Origin: Trinickia acidisoli
GTDB lineage: Bacteria > Pseudomonadota > Gammaproteobacteria > Burkholderiales > Burkholderiaceae
Reading direction: 5' to 3'
NCBI RefSeq assembly: GCF_017315725.1
Contig: NZ_JAFLRG010000001.1
Span: 1,116,001-1,180,000 of the forward strand
Length of the DNA stretch: 64,000 nucleotides
Under the pieces are notes generated by a model. It worked only from the letters and a program-made list of their open reading frames with translations. It was not told the origin of the DNA and ran no database searches. Below, piece after piece: positions 8,980 through 17,846 of this stretch (position 1 is the stretch's first letter; every line of letters starts with the position of its first letter). A program made the translations under genes and the position numbers.

Positions 8980-9921
8980 ATGAACTTGAAGCACGTCGAG
9001 GCATTTCGAGCGGTGATGACGGCGGGGTCGATGACGGCGGCGGCCAAGGAGTTGTTCACGTCGCAGCCGAACGTGAGCCGGCTCATTTCGCAACTCGAAC
9101 GCGAGACCGGGCTCGTGCTGTTTCAGCGCACGGGGGCGCGGCTGATTCCGACGAGCGAAGGGACGGCGTTTTTCCGCGAAGTGGAGCGCGCCTATGTCGG
9201 CTTGCAGGGGCTGGCGAATGCGGCCGCGCAGATTCGCAACCTGGGCACGGGGCGGCTACGCATCGCCGCGATGCCTTCGGCCGGACTGACGTTGGTGCCG
9301 CGTGCGATCGCCCGCTTCCAGCGCCTGCATCCGGGGGTGACGGTATCGCTGCATATGAATACGTCGGGCACGGTCAATCACTGGACGGCGTCGCAGTTCT
9401 GCGACCTGGGCGTGGCCGTGTACGTGAGCGAGGCGTCGAACTGCGACGTCGAGTTGCTATCGACCGCGGCGGCGATGTGCGTGATGCCTGCCGGACATCG
9501 TCTTGCGAAGAAATCGCTGATCAAACCTGCGGATCTGCAGGGCGAGTCGTTTATTTCGCTATGTCACGGCGATGGCACGCGTGCGCAAATGGACGAAGTG
9601 TTCACGCGTGCGGGAGTGGAACGCGTGATGGCGATCGAGGCGCAATACACGGCGGTGTGCTGCGAGATGGTGCGTTGCGCAATGGGCGTGACGCTCTCGC
9701 ATCCGCTCGTTGCGCGAGACTTCGCGGGGCCTGAGATCGCGATCCGGCGCTTCTCGCCCGATGTGTTGTTTCCCATCTATTTGCTGTATCCGCCGCACCG
9801 GCCGCGCGAGCGGCTCGCGTCGGCGTTCGTCGAGGTGCTGCGCGAGGTGCACGACGAGTTCATGGCGCAGATGAAGGTGCCGCAGCGGGATGGGGGGAGG
9901 CGACGCGGCGAGGGCGGGTAG
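8980..9921 (+). CDS. LysR-family regulator (OccR/NocR-like)
   Basis: 313-aa LysR-type regulator. The N-terminal winged HTH (MNLKHVEAFRAV ... AAKELFTSQPNVSRLISQLE) spans residues 1-60 and an effector-binding domain runs from about 90 to 295. The start at 8980 has a GAGGGGG site 5 nt upstream; the frame extends to 8947 without a better signal. It is divergent from the importer/oxidase operon, the classic layout for its regulator. Similarity to opine regulators (OccR, NocR) is my reading of the overall pattern and fits an amine or opine inducer. Confidence 0.85.
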   Translation: MNLKHVEAFRAVMTAGSMTAAAKELFTSQPNVSRLISQLERETGLVLFQRTGARLIPTSEGTAFFREVERAYVGLQGLANAAAQIRNLGTGRLRIAAMPSAGLTLVPRAIARFQRLHPGVTVSLHMNTSGTVNHWTASQFCDLGVAVYVSEASNCDVELLSTAAAMCVMPAGHRLAKKSLIKPADLQGESFISLCHGDGTRAQMDEVFTRAGVERVMAIEAQYTAVCCEMVRCAMGVTLSHPLVARDFAGPEIAIRRFSPDVLFPIYLLYPPHRPRERLASAFVEVLREVHDEFMAQMKVPQRDGGRRRGEGG

Positions 9922-9989
9922 GGGATACTTATTGAATATGACCCCTAATATCCCCGGCCGGATCCCGACGAAAATATTGGAAAATCGGC

Positions 9990-10016
9990 TCAAGAAACCA
10001 TTCAGCCTGCCGTTAT
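9990..10016 (+). promoter_or_regulatory. sigma-28 (FliA) promoter
   Basis: TCAAGAAA (9990-9997), 11 bp, then GCCGTTAT (10009-10016). This matches the FliA consensus TAAAGTTT-N11-GCCGATAA at the key positions with the exact spacer. It is 90 bp upstream of the ATG at 10107 and points at the small Ser/Gly-rich protein gene. Confidence 0.65.
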
Positions 10017-10106
10017 CGAGAAGATAAGGGTCAATGGGTGCTTCCATGGCGATTGCCGGCAGCCCCAAAACCGTCGTGCACCGTTTCAAGCCAACCGAGA
10101 GATTCC

Positions 10107-10658
10107 ATGCAGATCCAGTCAGTCACCTCCACTACGGCTTTTGCGGTTGCCGCGGCCACCGGGACCGCCTCGAGTGCCGGTGGGACGCCCGTTTCGAAGG
10201 CTGGCGGCACCGGCGCATCGCCCACCTCGAGTGAAACGTCGACCAGCACGACGGCGTCGTCGAGCGTAGGGACGGGGCGCGCTTCATCCGGCTCGACACC
10301 CGTCGTCTCCACTGCGGGTTCGGGCGGCGCAGGCGGTGGCGGGGGATCAGTGTCTTCAAACAGTTCCTCGACGACCGAACTCGACGAGATGACTGCGTTG
10401 GCCGCGTCGCTCGAAGCCCAGCTCGCGCAAGCATCGTCCAGTACCGGCAGCGCCGCCGGCGGCACCGACGCCAGCCAGATCAACGAGATCAAAGCCGAAC
10501 TGCAAAGTGCGCAAAGCGCGTTGAGCGCGGCGCTTCAGGGTTCGAATACCAGCGAGGTGGGCCAGATCTCGACTCAGTTGCAGAGCGCGCAAAGCGCCCT
10601 GGCTCAGTTGATGCTGAGCAGCGGCCAGACGACGGGCCTGGTATCGACCAGTGCATAA
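10107..10658 (+). CDS. Ser/Gly/Thr-rich protein with C-terminal coiled coil, possibly flagellar-regulated
   Basis: 183 aa with no recognised enzyme motif. Residues 1-90 are low complexity (Ser, Thr, Gly, Ala). Residues about 95-175 form two heptad-like segments sharing LQSAQSAL (IKAELQSAQSALSAAL and ISTQLQSAQSALAQLM), probably a helical hairpin. The start at 10107 follows GAGAGATTCC. The layout of a disordered N terminus and short coiled coil, plus the sigma-28 promoter upstream, recalls FlxA-like flagellar-regulon proteins, but homology is not certain. No signal peptide or membrane segment is seen. Confidence 0.65.
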   Translation: MQIQSVTSTTAFAVAAATGTASSAGGTPVSKAGGTGASPTSSETSTSTTASSSVGTGRASSGSTPVVSTAGSGGAGGGGGSVSSNSSSTTELDEMTALAASLEAQLAQASSSTGSAAGGTDASQINEIKAELQSAQSALSAALQGSNTSEVGQISTQLQSAQSALAQLMLSSGQTTGLVSTSA

Positions 10659-10760
10659 TCGCGCGTATCCGCGCGACATAAAATCAACGCAAGGCGAATG
10701 ATCTCGTTCAGACGCGCTCCGATTCCCGAATCCAAGCCACACTCATAACGAGGAGTCATC

Positions 10761-11225
10761 ATGTACCGCCATTTCACCCTCATCGCCACCCCGGCGGCTT
10801 GTGCGGCCGCGCTGTTCGTTTCCCTGACGCCGAGTCAGGCCTACGCACAAGCTCCAGCGCCCGAGTTGCAGCCGCAGATCATCGACCTGCGCGCGATGAC
10901 CGACGCGCAGATCGGTCCGCTCGTGCCGCACGTCGGCACGCTGCGCTCCAAGACGCTAGTGGCGACGCCCGACGGTACCGTGGCGGTCCAGTCCGGTGAC
11001 GTGCCCAAGCACACTCACCAGCATTCGGTGGAGATCCAGTATGTCATCTCCGGCAGCGGCACCTTCTGGCTGGGCGATAAGCCGCGGCACATTCATGCCG
11101 GCGATCTGATCATCATTCCGGAGAACACCGTCCACGCCGGCTCGGTGCCGATTCACGGACGCTTCAAGGTGCTGTCGATCAAGCTCCCCCCGCAGCAGCC
11201 GGGGGACATGCAAATGGCGCCCTGA
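10761..11225 (+). CDS. exported cupin-domain protein
   Basis: 154 aa. A signal peptide with probable cleavage after AYA (residue 29) directs it to the periplasm. A single cupin barrel follows. Motif 1 has His84, His86, His88 and Glu91; motif 2 has Gly114-Asp115, Pro120 and His125, so a metal site is likely. An AGGAG-type site precedes the ATG. It lies 102 bp downstream of the coiled-coil gene and may or may not share its transcript. Function is unknown; exported cupins of this size include putative oxygenases and isomerases. Confidence 0.75.
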   Translation: MYRHFTLIATPAACAAALFVSLTPSQAYAQAPAPELQPQIIDLRAMTDAQIGPLVPHVGTLRSKTLVATPDGTVAVQSGDVPKHTHQHSVEIQYVISGSGTFWLGDKPRHIHAGDLIIIPENTVHAGSVPIHGRFKVLSIKLPPQQPGDMQMAP

Positions 11226-11318
11226 CCGCGCTCGGGGTTTCGCGCATCGTGTGCCGCTGAGCGGGCTAGCAGCCTTGCCTCGGCACGGATAACGAATGCG
11301 GCGCGAGGCGGATCGCGA

Positions 11319-12689
11319 CTAACCGGACACGCTCTCCAGCGTGCTGCCGCGAGTTTCGATCCCGAAGCGCATCACCACGAGCGCCGCCAAAAGAAAACAC
11401 AGTGCCCCAAAAACAAAGACGCCATCGCTCTTCCAGATGGGAAGAATCAGGCCGATCGCCGTCGGTCCGATCAACGCGCCAATCCGGCCAAGGAATGAGG
11501 CGAAGCCGCATCCCGAAGCCCGCGCTCTAGAGGGGTACAACTCGGGCGTATAGGTGTAGAGCACGGCCCACATGCCAAAGGTGAAGAACTGCATCAACGC
11601 GCCAGCCGCGATCAGCGTCGACGGGCTCGGACTATGATGCGAAAGGCGGCCGAATGCGAAGATCATGACCGCGCTGCCCACCAGCGTCATGACGCACGTC
11701 AGTTTGCGCCCCCATCGTTCAACCGCCCATGCGGCCCATATAAAGCCGGGCACGCCGCCTAGCGATATATAGAGGGTGAACAGCACCGACTTCGTCACGG
11801 CGAGCCCTGATTGTTGAAGCAGTGCGCCGAGCCAGGTATTGAGCCCATAGAAGCCAAGCAGCGACAGGAACCACAGTGAGCCGACCGTCAGCGTTCTGCT
11901 GCGATAAGCCTTCGACCACAACACCTTGAGACCTTGTTCATCGCGCAGTTCGATCGAAATCGAGCTGGCCTCCGGCAAACGCTCCATCCTCAACCGCGAC
12001 ATCACGGATTGTTCGATCAGCGCGACGATTGCCTCGGCTTCCCCATGACGCCCTCGCGATTCAAGCCACCGCGGCGATTCGGGAACATAGCGACGAACGA
12101 CGAAGAGAAAGACAGCCGGCATCGATTCGATCAGGAACAAGGTCCTCCAGCCGTGTGTGTCCAGTACATAGTAGGAAAGCAGTCCGGCGCAGATGAACGC
12201 CAGCGGCCAATTTCCGTCCATCATCGCGAGATAGCGGCCGCGGCACTTTGTCGGAATGAATTCCGATAGCATGGTTTGCGCGATCGGAAGCTCCATGCCC
12301 ATGCCGATACCAAGCACCAGCCGGAAGATACCCAATGAGGTCGCATCCGTAGCGGTCGAGCAAAGATAACTGCCCACGCCCCACACGATCATGCTGATCT
12401 GAAACACCGGCTTGCGACCGAACCGGTCGGCAGCCGCCCCTGAACACAATGCGCCCAACGCCATGCCCGCGAAGCTCGCGCTACCCAACATGCCGGCCTG
12501 TGCACTGCTCAGGCCGAACTCGCTCTTGATGGAGCCGAGAACGAAGGTCATCGTGGCCAGGTCGACGTTGTCGAAGAAAAATGCCAGCGCGATGACGACG
12601 AACAGCACGCGGTGGTAGCTGCAAACGGGTAATCGTTCCAGCCGGCTAGCCACGTTGCCGCCGGCCACTTCCATCCTTGTCATCTTCAT
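11319..12689 (-). CDS. MFS transporter (metabolite:H+ symporter type)
   Basis: 456 aa, 12 predicted membrane spans, major facilitator fold. The cytoplasmic loop between TM2 and TM3 reads GAAADRFGRKP and the loop after TM6 has RYVPESPRWL, as in sugar/aromatic-acid symporters such as NiaP and AAHS members. The start at 12689 has AGGAG. It lies 155 bp downstream of the PNPOx-like gene on the same strand, so it is probably the transport arm of the AraC/RidA/PurA-like cluster. Substrate unknown. Confidence 0.85.
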   Translation of the reverse strand: MKMTRMEVAGGNVASRLERLPVCSYHRVLFVVIALAFFFDNVDLATMTFVLGSIKSEFGLSSAQAGMLGSASFAGMALGALCSGAAADRFGRKPVFQISMIVWGVGSYLCSTATDATSLGIFRLVLGIGMGMELPIAQTMLSEFIPTKCRGRYLAMMDGNWPLAFICAGLLSYYVLDTHGWRTLFLIESMPAVFLFVVRRYVPESPRWLESRGRHGEAEAIVALIEQSVMSRLRMERLPEASSISIELRDEQGLKVLWSKAYRSRTLTVGSLWFLSLLGFYGLNTWLGALLQQSGLAVTKSVLFTLYISLGGVPGFIWAAWAVERWGRKLTCVMTLVGSAVMIFAFGRLSHHSPSPSTLIAAGALMQFFTFGMWAVLYTYTPELYPSRARASGCGFASFLGRIGALIGPTAIGLILPIWKSDGVFVFGALCFLLAALVVMRFGIETRGSTLESVSG

Positions 12690-12844
12690 GCCTGTCTCCT
12701 GATCTCATGTATCGATTCGAAAATACGGACACCGGATCGACCGGTGTCGGCACACTCACTATCGAACTTCAAAAGAACAGCGGCTCACGTGAAGATGCCG
12801 TCGGATATCGCGTCTACGCCAGCTTGAGAACAGCTGCGATGGGC

Positions 12845-13456
12845 TTACTTGAAGCGGTTCTTGTCGAAGGCATTCGCGGGCAAGCCCGACAGCGTCGCGC
12901 CCGTCGCGAACGGGTAGCGCAGGTAAGGGGCCAGCGGTTGACCGGGTGGAGAGTATTGACCGTCAGCGAGAATGCGCTTCTTCGCCGTCATCTCGTCGAT
13001 GACGCATCGCATCCCGATGATCTGATTGGCCGCGCCGTCCTCGATCGGTGTGTAGTCTTTCTCCGGCCGAAATTTGTCGAGCGCCTGGTTCTGGTGTGCA
13101 ATCACGTCTTGTGTCAAATGCATGATGTGCGCCCGGCAGCGAGCGATCACGCTGTAGTACTCGAGACTCGTGTTTTGACCTTTGGGCGCTTTGAGCAGCG
13201 CCACCGGTCGATCTACTTCGATAGTCAGATGCGGATTGGCCTGGATCGCCGCGGCGAATTTGCCGAACCGAGAGCAGTGAATCAGGAACGCGTCGCCGAT
13301 GAACGTAAAGCTCAGTGCCGCGATATAGGGATACGGATCGTCGTGAACAGCGGCTCGGCAGATCAATTCGTCTTTCAGGAATTTTTCAATCGCGGGCCAA
13401 TCGGTCCATGCGAGGTCGGTCCGGCGCATCTCTGCGCGCAAGTAGGTTGGATGCAT
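12845..13456 (-). CDS. pyridoxamine 5'-phosphate oxidase-family (FMN split-barrel) protein
   Basis: 203 aa. The pattern AALSFTFIGDAFLIHCSRFGKFAAAIQANPHLTIEVD (residues about 46-85, read in parts) is the split-barrel FMN fold of PNPOx-like proteins. Such proteins bind FMN, F420 or heme and reduce or oxidise small molecules. The start at 13456 is taken because it lies one base past the stop of the PurA-like gene, and the residues upstream of this Met overlap that gene. Tight packing with the PurA-like gene implies one pathway. The reaction is unknown; it need not be vitamin B6 metabolism. Confidence 0.7.
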   Translation of the reverse strand: MHPTYLRAEMRRTDLAWTDWPAIEKFLKDELICRAAVHDDPYPYIAALSFTFIGDAFLIHCSRFGKFAAAIQANPHLTIEVDRPVALLKAPKGQNTSLEYYSVIARCRAHIMHLTQDVIAHQNQALDKFRPEKDYTPIEDGAANQIIGMRCVIDEMTAKKRILADGQYSPPGQPLAPYLRYPFATGATLSGLPANAFDKNRFK

Positions 13457-13457
13457 G

Positions 13458-14876
13458 TCAATGTACCGGTGAAGGAGTGAGTTGAACGATATCGGCGCGT
13501 CCCGGGCCAACGCCGACTCCGACGATCGGACACCCCACGTGCCGTTCGATGAACTGGAGCAACGCTTCGAGACTCGCGGGGATATCGGTGATAGCGGCAA
13601 CGGCGGGAGTGGTGGACGGCCTCGCCGTGCGATCCAACGGCTCGAACGCGGAAAACTCCGCGATCACGGGTCGCAGTCCGATGGCTTCGGCGCGATACTC
13701 GACGATCACAGGGATAATGCCCTTCGGCGTTTTACCGAAGTACGTGAGGCAATCGCATTTGTTGATGAACAACTCGTCGATCCCATGAAGCGCGACGACG
13801 CGCCGGATCTGCGGCAAGTCGAGCAGGCCAATGCGCCGCGGGCGCCCGCTTCCCGTGCCGTATTCTCCCGTCAGAACGCGCAGGGCGACACCCGTGGCAA
13901 AGTCGTCGCCGCAGGCAAGCAATGCTTCGACGTCGGCCGTCTGCCGCTCTTCGCTCTGGCCGATTCCTTTCGACGCAGCGTCGGTGCAATATCGCTCCGA
14001 GCGCTCACCACCGAGTTCCGCGGGGAATGGGCCGGCGCCGACGCGAGAAACGACGGCTTTGACGATACCAATGGATTTGCGATGGAATTGACACGGTAGG
14101 TCGCCGCCTACATACGCATAGGCGGGCCCGGTATGACTGGACGTGACGAATGGCTGATCGCCGTGCACCAAGTCGAGCATCACGGACTGAGCGCCTTCGA
14201 AAAGCACCCGCGCGCCGTCGGCAACCTTGTCCGTCAGGAATAGATCGTTTTCCGAAACGAAATGCCGGACGCGCTCCCACGCGGCTCTCATCGACGCAAA
14301 CACTTCCAGCCATATCGCCTCGCTCGCTTCGTCGCGCGTCGCCTGGAATCCTTCCGAATCCGAATTCGCCTGCATCATCGCGAAGGCGTGATCCTCGTCG
14401 CGCAGGAGGTCGCGCAACTGCACCGCGGTGCGCTCTTTCCCGCGCATGCGGGCCGCGAGGCCGGCATAACATGGCCCGATGCCGTTGCCTGTCGTACCGA
14501 TGTCCCGCCCCTGCGCGCGATCCGCAAGAATGTGGATCGGCTGAATCACGGCACTGCGATGGCTGACGAAAAGCCGGCCGTCGAGTTGAGCGCCCTGGGC
14601 GGTCAGCGCTTCGATCTCCGCGGCGAGCTTGACGATGTTGACCGTGCATCCCGAGCCGATATAGAGCAGCTTGCCGGGATGGAATGCGCCCGACGGCACT
14701 TGCATGAGCCTTGCGGCGCCATGCGGCGTGACGATCGTATGCCCGGCATTCGCGCCGCCGTTGAAACGGGCGATGATGTCGTACTGGTCGGCAAGCATAT
14801 CGACGATCTTGGCCTTTCCCTCGTCGCCATACTGCAGCCCGACCAATACGTCAGCGTATCCGGAGCGCTCGCCCAT
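13458..14876 (-). CDS. divergent adenylosuccinate synthetase (PurA) paralogue
   Basis: 472 aa, somewhat longer than E. coli PurA (432). The GTP loop is QYGDEGKAK with catalytic Asp18. The NAGHT motif has His46. IGTTGNGIGP, FEGAQSVMLD, SRVGAGPFPAE and the guanine motif NKCD are all present. It departs from the norm at the aspartate-recognition loop (TGSGRPRR where E. coli has ATTGRRRR) and in a remodelled C terminus. The start at 14876 fits family N termini and is one base from the RidA-like stop. PurA ligates aspartate to IMP with GTP. The context (AraC, RidA, PNPOx, MFS) suggests a specialised N-ligation on another acceptor rather than purine synthesis. Confidence 0.85.
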   Translation of the reverse strand: MGERSGYADVLVGLQYGDEGKAKIVDMLADQYDIIARFNGGANAGHTIVTPHGAARLMQVPSGAFHPGKLLYIGSGCTVNIVKLAAEIEALTAQGAQLDGRLFVSHRSAVIQPIHILADRAQGRDIGTTGNGIGPCYAGLAARMRGKERTAVQLRDLLRDEDHAFAMMQANSDSEGFQATRDEASEAIWLEVFASMRAAWERVRHFVSENDLFLTDKVADGARVLFEGAQSVMLDLVHGDQPFVTSSHTGPAYAYVGGDLPCQFHRKSIGIVKAVVSRVGAGPFPAELGGERSERYCTDAASKGIGQSEERQTADVEALLACGDDFATGVALRVLTGEYGTGSGRPRRIGLLDLPQIRRVVALHGIDELFINKCDCLTYFGKTPKGIIPVIVEYRAEAIGLRPVIAEFSAFEPLDRTARPSTTPAVAAITDIPASLEALLQFIERHVGCPIVGVGVGPGRADIVQLTPSPVH

Positions 14877-14877
14877 T

Positions 14878-15342
14878 TCAGCCCTCCAACGCAAACGTCG
14901 CTTCGACTTCCACGGATGCATTGAGAGGCAAGCTTGCCACGCCGATCGCGATTCTCGCGTGCGACCCACGCTCGCCGAAGATCTGGGTGACGAGCTCGGA
15001 TGCCGCATTGACGACGACCGGCGCATCGGCGAAGCCCTCCGATGTCGCGACAAACCCGCCGAGTCGCAAGACCTGTCCAATCCGATTCAGGTTCCCTTGC
15101 GTCGCGTGGTGTGCCCACGCCAGGATGTTGATCACGCAGAGTCGCGCCGCGCCTTGAGCGTCGGAAACCGACCTCACGTCAGGCACTTTGCCGGTAAACA
15201 TTGCCTTGCCGTCGCGCACGGGCAACTGTCCGGAAACGATCAACTGATTGTTGAAAAGGACATAAGGACGGAACGCGGCGACGGGAATGGCGAGCGTCGG
15301 CAGGGTGATGCCCGCTTCGCGAATGCGATCGTAGATTGTCAT
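14878..15342 (-). CDS. RidA-family protein (longer subgroup)
   Basis: 154 aa, the ~150-residue RidA subgroup with an N-terminal MTIYDRIREAGITLP. The C-terminal half has GERGSHARIAIGVASLPLNASVEVEATF, where Arg in HARIAIG occupies the carboxylate-binding position. The start at 15342 has AGGAG. It is one base upstream of the PurA-like gene and first of the three tightly packed genes. It probably deaminates an imine/enamine intermediate or binds a pathway metabolite. It is not closely similar to the RidA encoded at 318-671. Confidence 0.8.
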   Translation of the reverse strand: MTIYDRIREAGITLPTLAIPVAAFRPYVLFNNQLIVSGQLPVRDGKAMFTGKVPDVRSVSDAQGAARLCVINILAWAHHATQGNLNRIGQVLRLGGFVATSEGFADAPVVVNAASELVTQIFGERGSHARIAIGVASLPLNASVEVEATFALEG

Positions 15343-15483
15343 TGCAGCTCCTGTGTTTGCCGCCCACGCGGCATTCACGATCACTATGAACAATCAGCGC
15401 ACTGCGGGCTCTCGCGACAATGCCGAGATTCGTTGCGATGACGCCATTCTGCGATGAGCGAGAAGCGGCATTGCCGCTGCGCG

Positions 15484-16269
15484 TCAGTCGACGTCCTTGG
15501 AGCGAAAGTACTCCGTCGGGCTGCTGCCGAGCGCTTTGCGGAACATCGCGCTGAACGCGCTTGGACTGTCGTAGCCGAGTTCGGTGGCGATTTCGGTCAC
15601 ATGGCGACCATTGGCAAGCATCTGCACGGCGGCGAGCAAACGGGCCTGCTGCCTCCAGCGCGTAAACGTCATGCCTGTTTCTTCCGGGAACAGTCTGATG
15701 ATCGTGCGTGCGCTCGCTCCGACCACCTTGCTCCAGGAGGCGACCGACGTTTCCTCGGCCGGATTTGCGATGATCCAGCGGCAAATGCGTGCGATGCGTG
15801 TATCAGCCGGCATCGGCAGATGAAGCGGTTCGATCTGCAGCGGTTTGATCTCGTGAAACAGCAACTCGACCACCAAAGCATCGCGTCCGTGTTCGTTGTA
15901 GTCGACCGGCATTTTGACGACGGAGGAGATCAACTCGCGCAGCAGGGGCGAGATGGAGATCACGCAACACGCGGTCGAGCTAAGCGGCGTGCGTTCCGGA
16001 TCGAAGTAGAGCGTGCGCATCTCGATGCGCCCGATTGCCTGCATGCAATGGCGTACCCGAGGTGGAACCCAGACGGCGCGCTGCGGCGGCACGATCCACG
16101 ACCCGCTTTCAGCGGTGACGAGAATGGAGCCCGCGTAGGCGTAGATCAACTGGCCTCGCCGGTGTTCGTGATAGTCGATGAAGAACCTATCTGGCAGATC
16201 ACGCGCCATCCCGCCAACTGGCCGCTCGATGAGTTGATAGTCATCCCGGTCTTCGCTCTTTCCGAACAT
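15484..16269 (-). CDS. AraC-family regulator with cupin sensor domain
   Basis: 261 aa. The N-terminal cupin (HEHRRGQLIYAYAGSILV, WVPPRVRH) at residues about 40-90 is a ligand-binding domain. The C-terminal double HTH spans about 160-258, ending in ELGYDSPSAFSAMFRKALGSSPTEYFR. It lies 141 bp upstream of the RidA-like gene, same strand, and is divergent from the hydrolase gene, so it is the likely regulator of both units. The 130-bp divergent gap (16270-16399) should carry its binding site; I do not see a decisive repeat. Confidence 0.85.
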   Translation of the reverse strand: MFGKSEDRDDYQLIERPVGGMARDLPDRFFIDYHEHRRGQLIYAYAGSILVTAESGSWIVPPQRAVWVPPRVRHCMQAIGRIEMRTLYFDPERTPLSSTACCVISISPLLRELISSVVKMPVDYNEHGRDALVVELLFHEIKPLQIEPLHLPMPADTRIARICRWIIANPAEETSVASWSKVVGASARTIIRLFPEETGMTFTRWRQQARLLAAVQMLANGRHVTEIATELGYDSPSAFSAMFRKALGSSPTEYFRSKDVD

Positions 16270-16399
16270 GGCGTGTCCCCAATCAATGTTGTCACTTGCG
16301 CGCGCGCGAGCCAGCCCACGGCACCTGTAATTTACGGAGTGAGACGCGGACGCCCGAATGTTCGCTTACTCCTTCAACGCACTTTCAGTGAGGTACAGG

Positions 16400-17254
16400 A
16401 TGCCGGTTTACCGTTCGTTTGATCAAGAGGCTTTGGATCAGCAATACAATGTTCGCGCTGGGATTGCGAATCATCTGGACATATTCGCTCGCTGGACGAA
16501 AACGAGCGCGGAGTTTCGACGCGAGCATGCGGTCACCGAAAACGTACGCTACGGTGCCGATGAAAAACAAACATTCGATTTGTTCCCCGTGAAGGATAAA
16601 GGACGTCCGGTCCTCGTTTTCATTCACGGCGGCTACTGGCAGTCGCTCGATAAATCCGACTTCAGTACGGTGGCGTTGCCTTACCTGGAAGCGAACATCA
16701 ATGTGGTCGTCGTGAATTATCGACTCGCGCCTTCGGTGCGAATGGGCGATATCGTGCTCGACAACACCAACGCTGTCGCTCATCTTTACCGCAATGCCGA
16801 TGCGCTGGGTGTAGACCGCGATGCAATTTTCGTTTCGGGAAGCTCGGCGGGCGGCCACTTGACTGCGATGCTCGCCGGCACCGACTGGACCAGACACGAT
16901 CTTCCCGATAACGTCGTGAAAGGCGCTTGCGCGATCAGCGGCCTTTACGATTTGGAACCGATCCGGCTGTGCTACTTGAACAACGCGGTCAAACTCGATG
17001 TGCGAGAAGTGAACGACTTCAGCCCCAAGTTTCATCTACCGTCGACGGTGCTGCCGTTCATCCTTACCGTCGGTGGGGACGAGTCCGATGAATTCCATCG
17101 ATTGCAGGCTGAGTACCAGACGCTTCTGAACAACCGGGGTTTCGATGTGCGGATCGTCCGACAACAGGACGGGCATCATTTCGATGCCGTCGATCGACTC
17201 GGAGAAGTGGGAGGCGCGCTTTCGCAGGCCGTCATCGATATGATCGGTGTTTGA
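16400..17254 (+). CDS. alpha/beta hydrolase, arylformamidase (KynB-like) type
   Basis: 284 aa. The oxyanion motif HGGYW is at 76-80 and the nucleophile elbow GSSAGGH at 147-153 (Ser149). An acid residue lies in GGDESDEF (about 227-228) and His259/260 follow. This is the pattern of kynurenine-formamidase-like and carbamate hydrolases. The start at 16400 has GAGG upstream. It is divergent from araC. With the PurA-like ligase, RidA and PNPOx-like proteins it may open an amide or formamide in the same pathway. Kynurenine breakdown is not supported by neighbours. Confidence 0.8.
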   Translation: MPVYRSFDQEALDQQYNVRAGIANHLDIFARWTKTSAEFRREHAVTENVRYGADEKQTFDLFPVKDKGRPVLVFIHGGYWQSLDKSDFSTVALPYLEANINVVVVNYRLAPSVRMGDIVLDNTNAVAHLYRNADALGVDRDAIFVSGSSAGGHLTAMLAGTDWTRHDLPDNVVKGACAISGLYDLEPIRLCYLNNAVKLDVREVNDFSPKFHLPSTVLPFILTVGGDESDEFHRLQAEYQTLLNNRGFDVRIVRQQDGHHFDAVDRLGEVGGALSQAVIDMIGV

Positions 17255-17537
17255 TTCTGAAGGCGTTGAGTGGCCGGCTACGTGTCCGACCATCGCGATC
17301 TGCTCGAGGCAGCGCACCATGAACCCACTATATGCCCAACGCCCCGGTGACCACGCGCCCTATTTCAACCGGGGGCATTATTTAGCGGAGCGTTACAGGC
17401 GTGAAAAAGCATCCTGGCGCGACGCGGTTTTTTCGTTGTGTCCGTTACGTTGTAATAGACCGAGATAAAGCAGTAGCCCGGCAGCGGGTATGGACGTCTA
17501 GGCTTGATTTCGTTGTTCAAACGAAGGAGAGATACCG

Positions 17538-17744
17538 ATGCTCAGTCCTCACGAAATCTCGGCGTTGCTGCTGCTGAACGATAAGCCGGTTTCCGCGCGG
17601 CGCATCGACGAAAACCTCGCGGCATTGCAGCGGTATCGGCTCGTCTTTGTCGACGAGTGCGACGACGTGTCCGTCCTGCACTTGACGCAGCGCGGCCGTG
17701 TCATGCTCGATCGGCTGCTGGGAGGGCCGAAAGAGGGAAGCTAA
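17538..17744 (+). CDS. small conserved hypothetical protein
   Basis: 68 aa with a strong AAGGAGAG site before the ATG. The second half (LTQRGRVMLDRLLGG) resembles the wing and last helix of a small winged-helix domain, with LVFVDECDDVSVLHLTQRG as the hairpin. It may be a DNA-binding protein, but that is inference. It converges with acnB, and the hairpin at 17766-17800 separates them. Confidence 0.7.
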   Translation: MLSPHEISALLLLNDKPVSARRIDENLAALQRYRLVFVDECDDVSVLHLTQRGRVMLDRLLGGPKEGS

Positions 17745-17765
17745 CGGACGCGGCGCACCAAAAGG

Positions 17766-17800
17766 AATGGCGCCGCAGGCTAAGGGCCTGCGGCGCCATT
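17766..17800. terminator. shared terminator hairpin between the small gene and acnB
   Basis: Perfect 15-bp stem (AATGGCGCCGCAGGC / GCCTGCGGCGCCATT) with a 5-nt loop. It lies 46 bp past the acnB stop and 21 bp past the small gene. On the minus strand it is followed by CCTTTT, so it best serves acnB, but it may act both ways. Confidence 0.75.
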
Positions 17801-17846
17801 GCGTGGCGCTACCGCGAGAACAGCACGCCGCGGCGCGGCGGCACGC

